This document shows, in pieces, positions 7,060-11,373 of a DNA stretch of 11,373 nucleotides (position 1 is its first letter; every line of letters starts with the position of its first letter). This DNA comes from Cyanobacteriota bacterium. GTDB lineage: Bacteria; Cyanobacteriota; Cyanobacteriia; Leptolyngbyales; Leptolyngbyaceae. Under the pieces are notes generated by a model. It made no database searches, was not told the origin of the DNA, and saw nothing but the letters and a program-made list of their open reading frames with translations. The translations under genes were made by a program, and so were the position numbers. Where the stretch lies: NCBI GenBank assembly GCA_027482985.1, contig JAIXVO010000219.1:1-11373 (forward strand), in the 5' to 3' direction.

Positions 7060-7087
7060 TCAGGGGTAGGCGATCGCTTGCCCCTGA
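7060..7087. terminator. 28-nt hairpin after the porin gene, with a HIP1 core
   Basis: TCAGGGGTAGGCGA pairs over all 14 positions with TCGCTTGCCCCTGA when two G-T pairs are allowed; the central GCGATCGC forms the tip. It starts 20 bases after the porin stop. There is no T-run after it, so termination is inferred from strength and place. Confidence 0.6.
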
Positions 7088-7141
7088 TTGTGCTGAAAAT
7101 AGTTGCGATGACGACCCGCTGACATCCGTCTCCCCGCAGCA

Positions 7142-7657
7142 ATGAACCCGATTCTCACCCTCGGCGATCGCCTCTCTCCCCCCACCCGCCTCAATCATTG
7201 GGGATGGGTGGGTTTGAATCTGACCTTATGGGGTGGCCTCAGTCTGTCTCACTGGGGCTCCTCCCTGCCCTGGCAACCTTGCCTCTTTCAACGGCTCTTC
7301 GGCTTTCCCAGTCCCGGCTGTGGCTTCACGCGATCGCTCCTGGCTTTGAGCCGGGATGACTGGCAACTCGCCCTCTCCTACCATCTCTTTGCCCCACTCC
7401 TGTGGCTCCTGTGCCTGATCGCAGGCTACCGCGCCGCCATCGAGTTGAGCCTGGGGCGATCGCTGCAATTGGCCCTCCCGCCAACCCTCACCCGCCTGCA
7501 CCAAACTCTCTGGCGCTGGCGATCGCTCCTCCCCCTCGTCACCCTCTTCCTGCTGTATTACCTGCTGCGCCTCTACGTCCGCTACACTCTCCCCCCGCTG
7601 CCCACTCCTCCCCTCACTGGCTGGGATTGGTTCGCGATCGGGGCGAAAGCGCTTTGA
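7142..7657 (+). CDS. DUF2752 family membrane protein
   Basis: This 171-residue protein shows the DUF2752 hallmark: a cysteine after the first hydrophobic stretch (P-C47), then FGFPSPGCGFTRSLLAL with PGCGFTRS at 58-65, then a helix with polar residues. Hydrophobic segments near 22-40, 83-97 and 128-146 suggest about three membrane helices. Bacterial DUF2752 proteins are small inner-membrane proteins of unknown function, with the two cysteines conserved in many members. The ATG at 7142 has no clear Shine-Dalgarno, so the exact start is less sure. The coding region has at least four HIP1 octamers, more densely than its neighbours. It ends just before a block of heptad repeats. It does not appear to form an operon with either neighbour. 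Confidence 0.85.
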   Translation: MNPILTLGDRLSPPTRLNHWGWVGLNLTLWGGLSLSHWGSSLPWQPCLFQRLFGFPSPGCGFTRSLLALSRDDWQLALSYHLFAPLLWLLCLIAGYRAAIELSLGRSLQLALPPTLTRLHQTLWRWRSLLPLVTLFLLYYLLRLYVRYTLPPLPTPPLTGWDWFAIGAKAL

Positions 7658-7663
7658 GGGGAA

Positions 7664-7741
7664 GGCAGGAGATAGGAGGCAGGAGGCAGGAGACAAGAAG
7701 ACAGGAGTCAGAAGACAGGAGTCAGAAGACGGGAGTCAGGC
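7664..7741. repeat. Heptanucleotide short tandem repeats (STRR type)
   Basis: Eleven seven-base units follow each other, with one extra A at 7699: GGCAGGA, GATAGGA, GGCAGGA twice, GACAAGA, then GACAGGA and GTCAGAA alternating, then GACGGGA and GTCAGGC. The right half is thus a 14-base repeat of GACAGGAGTCAGAA. Heptad tandem repeats of this kind are well known between genes in filamentous cyanobacteria. Confidence 0.85.
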
Positions 7742-7959
7742 TGCGACGTGAACGCTCATCCGAACGTGGTCAGGAGGGAAAAGATAGAAGGCAAGGTGCT
7801 CTGGAAAAATGGATAACTCCAATGATGCAAGGGCTGTTGCTAAGAACCTCCGCGCTCTACCTGCTGCCTTTTCCGATTGGAAGAGAAGGCGATAGGTGAA
7901 CGGGCGATCGCTCATTCAATCCACCCACCCGCGACTCTACCATCCTCCACAATCCTCTG

Positions 7960-7984
7960 GGAGACGTGCCAACGGCGCGACTCT
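7960..7984. repeat. Imperfect hairpin repeat
   Basis: GGAGACGTGCC and GGCGCGACTCT face each other around AAC. Ten of eleven positions pair, counting two G-T pairs, with one A-A mismatch. It looks like a decayed copy of the GAGACGCGCC/GGCGCGTCTC palindromes seen between cyanobacterial genes. Its right arm is part of a 13-nt direct repeat with 7930-7942. Confidence 0.55.
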
Positions 7985-7993
7985 ACCACCAAA

Positions 7994-8028
7994 CCCCCTT
8001 CCTCCCCCTCCCTTCCCCTCCTTCCCCC
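7994..8028 (-). other. G-quadruplex motif on the minus strand (C-rich tract)
   Basis: There are C-runs of 5, 5, 3, 4 and 5 bases at 7994-7998, 8004-8008, 8010-8012, 8015-8018 and 8024-8028. The last four give loops of 1, 2 and 5 bases on the opposite strand. The tract lies 134 bases before the nucleotidyltransferase start, possibly within its promoter. It shares GGGGAAGGGAGGG with the purine tract at 1895-1907. Confidence 0.6.
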
Positions 8029-8161
8029 AATTTCCTCCTAACAAAACCTAATATTTTGCCCTACAACCCATCCCATGCCTCTACTTCCCCGTCAGAATAG
8101 AGGGAGTGGTGTTTGTTGGCCGCGCTGAGCAGGGTTTGGAACCCGTTATGAGGAAAATTCT

Positions 8162-10705
8162 ATGCGAGCAGTGTTAATGGCGGGAGGATCGGGCACGCGT
8201 TTGAGACCGCTCACTTGTGATTTGCCGAAACCGATGGTGCCTGTCCTGAATCGACCGATCGCGGAACACATTATCAACCTGCTACGCCGCCATGGAATTG
8301 ATGAAGTGATCGCGACGCTGCATTATTTGCCGGACATGATGCGTGACTACTTCCAGGATGGGAGTGATTTTGGCATTCAGATGACCTATGCCGTGGAGGA
8401 AGATCAGCCCCTGGGGACGGCAGGCTGCGTCAAAAATATTGCCGAGTTGCTGGATGACACGTTTCTGGTGATTAGTGGCGACAGTATTACGGATTTTGAT
8501 TTGCAAGCCGCGATCGCCTTTCATAAATCGCATCACTCGAAAGCGACGCTGGTGCTGACGCGGGTACCCAATCCTCTGGAATTTGGCGTGGTGATTACAG
8601 ATGAAAATTACCGGATTCGCCGCTTCCTGGAAAAACCCTCCAGTAGTGAAATTTTTTCGGATACGGTCAACACCGGGACTTACATCCTGGAACCAGAAGT
8701 GCTGGATTACCTGCCAGCCAATCAGGAAGCCGATTTTTCCAAAGACCTGTTCCCCCTGCTGTTGGAAAAGGGCGAACCGATGTTTGGCTACATTGCCGAA
8801 GGGTATTGGTGTGATGTGGGGCATCTGGACGCTTATCGGGAGGCGCAGTACGATGCGCTGTACCGCAAGGTGAAATTAGAGGTGCTGTACGAGGAGCGGA
8901 TGCCGGGAGTCTGGGTGGGGCAAAACACCTACATCGACCCCACGGCGCGAGTGGAAGCTCCGGCGATGCTAGGGAACAATTGTCGCATTGGACCACGGGT
9001 TCACATCGATGGCGGCACCGTGATTGGAGATAACGTCACGGTGGGGGCAGATGCCAACTTGAAACGCCCGATTATTTGGAATGGGGCGATCGTGGGGGAA
9101 GAAGCCCATCTCCGCGCCTGTGTGATTGCGCGCGGCACCCGGGTCGATCGCCGTGCCCATGTGCTGGAAGGGTCGGTGGTGGGGCCTTTGTCATCCATTG
9201 GCGAGGAGGCTCAAGTAAGTCCAGGGGTGCGGGTGTGGCCCAGTAAGAAGGTGGAACCGGGGGCGATTCTCAACATCAATCTGATTTGGGGACACGCGGC
9301 GCATCGCAACCTGTTTGGGCAGCGAGGCGTTTCGGGTTTAGCCAACATTGATATTTCGCCCGAATTTGCGGTGAAATTGGGGGCAGCCTATGGTTCCACC
9401 CTGAAACCGGGAGCACAAGTCACCGTGTCGCGGGATCAACGGACGATTTCTCGGATGGTGTCGCGATCGCTGATTGCGGGCTTGATGTCCGTCGGGGTGA
9501 ATATTCTCAACCTGGAAGCGACAGCAATTCCGGTGGCGCGATCGCTGGTGCCGAGTTTGGCGATCGGGGGCGGCATCCATGTGCGGGTTCACCCCGATCG
9601 CCCCGACCACATCCTGATTGAATTTTTCGACAACAAAGGGATTAATATCTCGAAAGCGAGAGAAAAGAAAATTGAAGGCGCTTACTTTAAGGAAGATTTC
9701 CGCCGCGCCCAAATTCACGAAATTGGCAACGTCGCCTATGCCAACCAATTGATCGATACCTACGGCATTAGTTTCGAACGCCACCTAAATGTGGAAGCTA
9801 TTCGTCATAGCAGTTCCAAAGTGGTGATTGACTATGTTTATGCCGTGTCGGGAGCCGTCCTGCCGCAGATTCTCGCCAAATTTGGGTGTGATGCCGTCGT
9901 GCTCAATGCCAGCCTGAATCAAACTGGGCCGACGAATGCCGATCGCGAAGCCCTGCTCAGCCAGTTGGGGCACGTGGTGGAAGCCGTCAAAGCGACTTTT
10001 GGCGTGCAAGTCTATGCCAACGGGGAACAACTGATTTTGGTGGATGAAGCCGGTAGCCCGATTCGAGGGGAAATGCTGACCGCCCTGATGACGGAACTGA
10101 TGATGACGCAACATCCGCGCGGCACAATTGTCGTCCCTGTCCATGCCTCTAGTGCGGTGGAGCAAATTGCCCGTCGCCATGATGGGCGGGTGGTACGGAC
10201 GAAGGCCAACCCCACCGCGTTGATGGAAGCTTGTCAAAAAAGCGGCAGTGTCATCCTGGGCGGCAGTGGCGAAATGGGCTTCATTTTTCCCCAGATGCAT
10301 CCCGGCTTCGATGCCATGTTTTGCATCGCCAAGATCATCGAATTGCTGACGATTCAGGAGCGATCGCTGGGGCAAATTCGGGCGGACTTACCCCGCATTA
10401 GTCACAAAACTTATACTGTGCGCTGTCCTTGGTCTGCCAAAGGTGCTTTAATGCGGCGCTTAGTCGAAACGCATCCCGTGGAATGTTTGGAACTGGTGGA
10501 TGGGGTGAAAATTTTCGACTATCACCACGATGGCTGGGTGCTGATCCTGCCCGATGCGGGCGAACCGCTGGTGCATATTTTTGCTAATAGTACCGATCGC
10601 GGTTGGGTGGATGAAGCCCTGCGGGAATATCGGATTCGTGTGCAGGAATTTGTCGATCAAGAACAGGAAACGGAAGAAGTCTTCGTCGAAAGTTCACTGT
10701 ACTAA
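8162..10705 (+). CDS. mpg: Mannose-1-phosphate guanylyltransferase-type protein fused to a phosphomannomutase-like domain
   Basis: This 847-residue protein has three parts. Residues 1-235 are a sugar nucleotidyltransferase: MRAVLMAGGSGTRLRPLT with the GGSGTR loop at 8-13, PKP at 22-24, metal-binding D107 in SGDS, and EKP at 157-159. Residues 250-370 carry hexapeptide repeats of a left-handed beta helix. Residues 380-830 match the four-domain phosphomannomutase fold. Length and layout match the Synechocystis protein I recall as Mpg, which should make GDP-mannose from mannose-1-phosphate and GTP for polysaccharide or lipopolysaccharide synthesis. A related UDP- or ADP-sugar activity is not excluded. 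The mutase half lacks its usual catalytic residues (no TASHNP serine near 472-480, no DGDADR near 618-624, LPDAGEP at 796-802 instead of RPSGTEP), so it is probably inactive or regulatory. GAGGAA at 8150-8155, six bases before the ATG, supports the start. Confidence 0.88.
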   Translation: MRAVLMAGGSGTRLRPLTCDLPKPMVPVLNRPIAEHIINLLRRHGIDEVIATLHYLPDMMRDYFQDGSDFGIQMTYAVEEDQPLGTAGCVKNIAELLDDTFLVISGDSITDFDLQAAIAFHKSHHSKATLVLTRVPNPLEFGVVITDENYRIRRFLEKPSSSEIFSDTVNTGTYILEPEVLDYLPANQEADFSKDLFPLLLEKGEPMFGYIAEGYWCDVGHLDAYREAQYDALYRKVKLEVLYEERMPGVWVGQNTYIDPTARVEAPAMLGNNCRIGPRVHIDGGTVIGDNVTVGADANLKRPIIWNGAIVGEEAHLRACVIARGTRVDRRAHVLEGSVVGPLSSIGEEAQVSPGVRVWPSKKVEPGAILNINLIWGHAAHRNLFGQRGVSGLANIDISPEFAVKLGAAYGSTLKPGAQVTVSRDQRTISRMVSRSLIAGLMSVGVNILNLEATAIPVARSLVPSLAIGGGIHVRVHPDRPDHILIEFFDNKGINISKAREKKIEGAYFKEDFRRAQIHEIGNVAYANQLIDTYGISFERHLNVEAIRHSSSKVVIDYVYAVSGAVLPQILAKFGCDAVVLNASLNQTGPTNADREALLSQLGHVVEAVKATFGVQVYANGEQLILVDEAGSPIRGEMLTALMTELMMTQHPRGTIVVPVHASSAVEQIARRHDGRVVRTKANPTALMEACQKSGSVILGGSGEMGFIFPQMHPGFDAMFCIAKIIELLTIQERSLGQIRADLPRISHKTYTVRCPWSAKGALMRRLVETHPVECLELVDGVKIFDYHHDGWVLILPDAGEPLVHIFANSTDRGWVDEALREYRIRVQEFVDQEQETEEVFVESSLY

Positions 10706-10816
10706 GGGGGCAAAAGGTAAGGGGCAGATCGCCAAAGGAATGCTAAAATCATGTGCAGATAGCTTTATGATTCATTTGTACCATTTAGTGTTACTGGATT
10801 TTCAGGAGGGCGCACG
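10706..10816. other. Short intergenic gap before the SSB-like gene
   Basis: This 111-base gap becomes A/T-rich toward its end. TAAAAT (10744-10749) and TATGAT (10766-10771) could be -10 boxes, but neither has a convincing -35 box, so no promoter is claimed. AGGAGG at 10804-10809 is a strong ribosome site for the next gene. Confidence 0.4.
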
Positions 10817-11299
10817 ATGAATAGCTGTATTTTGATGGCAGAAATTGTCCAAGAGCCGGAACTGCGCTACACATCGGACAATCAAACGCCCCTGGCAGAA
10901 ATGCTGGTGGAATTTCCCGGTGCTCGCCCTGAAGATCCCCCCTCCACGTTGAAAGTCGTGGGTTGGGGTAATCTGGCTCAAGAAATTCAGGCGAATTACC
11001 ATGTGGGCGATCGCGTGGTGCTGGAAGGACGGCTGAATATGAACACGATCGATCGTCCCGAAGGCTTCAAGGAGAAGCGGGCAGAATTGACGGTGCAACG
11101 GTTACATCGACTGGATGGGGTGTCGCTCTCCTCGACCGTGACCACCACCGCGACTCCGATGGCAACTCAACCCGCTGGCGGCAGCAGCGAAAAAGCCGCT
11201 CCCAGAAGCAATAGCGCGCCTAAAGCCAAAGTCCCAGCGGCGAAATTTGCCGCTCCCGAACCCGTTGCCGATGCCAATTTGGACGACATTCCGTTCTAG
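10817..11299 (+). CDS. Single-stranded DNA-binding (SSB-like) protein
   Basis: This protein has 160 residues. Residues 1-100 form an OB fold of the SSB type: MNSCILMAEIVQEPELRYTSD, then LKVVGWGNLAQEIQANYHVGDRVVLEGRL, then a last strand ELTVQRLHRLDG. A low-complexity linker rich in Ala, Ser, Thr, Pro and Lys follows (about 101-153). The end is LDDIPF, the acidic tip by which SSB recruits repair and replication partners. The N-terminus is unlike the usual cyanobacterial SSB, which opens with NxVxLxGRxxxDPE. It resembles the SSB-related Ycf41 family of cyanobacteria and red-algal plastids, as I recall it. It may be a second SSB with a special role in replication or recombination. AGGAGG seven bases before the ATG fixes the start. 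It does not look translationally coupled to the gene before it. Confidence 0.88.
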   Translation: MNSCILMAEIVQEPELRYTSDNQTPLAEMLVEFPGARPEDPPSTLKVVGWGNLAQEIQANYHVGDRVVLEGRLNMNTIDRPEGFKEKRAELTVQRLHRLDGVSLSSTVTTTATPMATQPAGGSSEKAAPRSNSAPKAKVPAAKFAAPEPVADANLDDIPF

Positions 11300-11340
11300 A
11301 AATCGGGATTTGTCCATCATCCCAAAACCTTGATGCTTGC

Positions 11341-11373
11341 GTAGGTTGGGTTAGCGACAGCGTAACCCAACAA
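11341..11373. repeat. Palindromic repeat at the window edge
   Basis: The stem GTTGGGTTA (11345-11353) pairs with TAACCCAAC (11363-11371) around a nine-base loop GCGACAGCG. Sequences of the form GTAGGTTGGGTT...AACCCAACAA are very common intergenic repeats in cyanobacteria. It starts 42 bases after the SSB-like stop and may serve as its terminator. The element may continue beyond the window. Confidence 0.75.

Larger units (their letters stand above)
7658..8161. other. 504-base gene-free region rich in repeats
   Basis: I see no convincing gene here. From left to right it holds heptad repeats (7664-7741), a stretch without recognisable structure (about 7742-7900), a HIP1 site near 7903, a 13-nt direct repeat (CGCGACTCTACCA at 7930-7942 and 7976-7988), an imperfect hairpin (7960-7984), a C-rich tract (7994-8028) and an A/T-richer stretch before the nucleotidyltransferase gene that probably contains its promoter. 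No promoter could be assigned with confidence. GAGGAA at 8150-8155 is the ribosome site of the next gene. Confidence 0.7.

Noticed and set aside
7664..7741. CRISPR array
   Set aside because: Units are seven bases, side by side, with no unique spacers and no cas genes nearby.
7402..7899. 165-residue open frame overlapping the DUF2752 gene and running through the heptad repeats
   Set aside because: The first half is a proline/alanine-rich out-of-frame reading of a well-supported membrane protein, and the second half is simply translated heptad repeats. No ribosome site or family match.
9785..10375. 196-residue minus-strand frame inside the nucleotidyltransferase gene
   Set aside because: Antisense reading of a clear coding region, with histidine- and arginine-rich composition typical of such frames.
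1..11373. A new defence, mobile or biosynthetic system spanning several genes
   Set aside because: Every sizeable frame is explained by an ordinary cyanobacterial gene, and gene orientations and gaps do not form a cluster of linked function.

Overview
The window looks like chromosomal DNA from a cyanobacterium. GCGATCGC (the HIP1 octamer, typical of cyanobacterial genomes) occurs about 22 times in 11.4 kb by eye. The gene set also fits: an SLH-domain outer-membrane porin with a coiled coil, a small conserved cyanobacterial protein, a DUF2752 membrane protein, a fused nucleotidyltransferase/mutase-like protein of the Synechocystis Mpg type, and heptanucleotide tandem repeats. Genus cannot be named from the sequence. 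There is no sign of phage, transposase, plasmid, CRISPR, rRNA or tRNA.

Left part (1-4620). An ABC exporter half-transporter (+) converges on a glyoxalase II gene, gloB (-). The gap between them holds two mirror-image purine/pyrimidine tracts and a canonical G-quadruplex motif. gloB is divergent from a small cyanobacterial gene (+). That gene in turn converges, across a perfect 34-nt palindrome, on a ferrochelatase-superfamily gene (-) whose protein ends in a very histidine-rich tail. So both convergent gene pairs are separated by strong inverted repeats that could end transcription in both directions.

Right part (4621-11373). Five genes all lie on the + strand: an alpha/beta-hydrolase-like protein, the SLH porin, a DUF2752 membrane protein, an 847-residue sugar nucleotidyltransferase fused to a degenerate phosphomannomutase-like domain, and an SSB-like protein with the DDIPF tip. 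The gaps between them (about 100-500 bases), the separate ribosome binding sites and the hairpins argue against one operon. The one long gene-free stretch, 7658-8161, is full of repeats: 11 heptad units, an imperfect hairpin, a 13-nt direct repeat and a C-rich tract that could form a G-quadruplex on the other strand. The window ends in a palindromic repeat of a kind I recognise from cyanobacterial intergenic DNA.

The genes are mostly household or envelope functions: export, methylglyoxal detoxification, tetrapyrrole or metal chemistry, outer-membrane permeability, nucleotide-sugar supply and ssDNA binding. I see no defence island or biosynthetic cluster. The points most worth checking are the apparently inactive mutase half of the nucleotidyltransferase, the metal-binding tail on the chelatase-like protein, a three-codon leader ORF directly upstream of gloB, and the structured repeats between genes.
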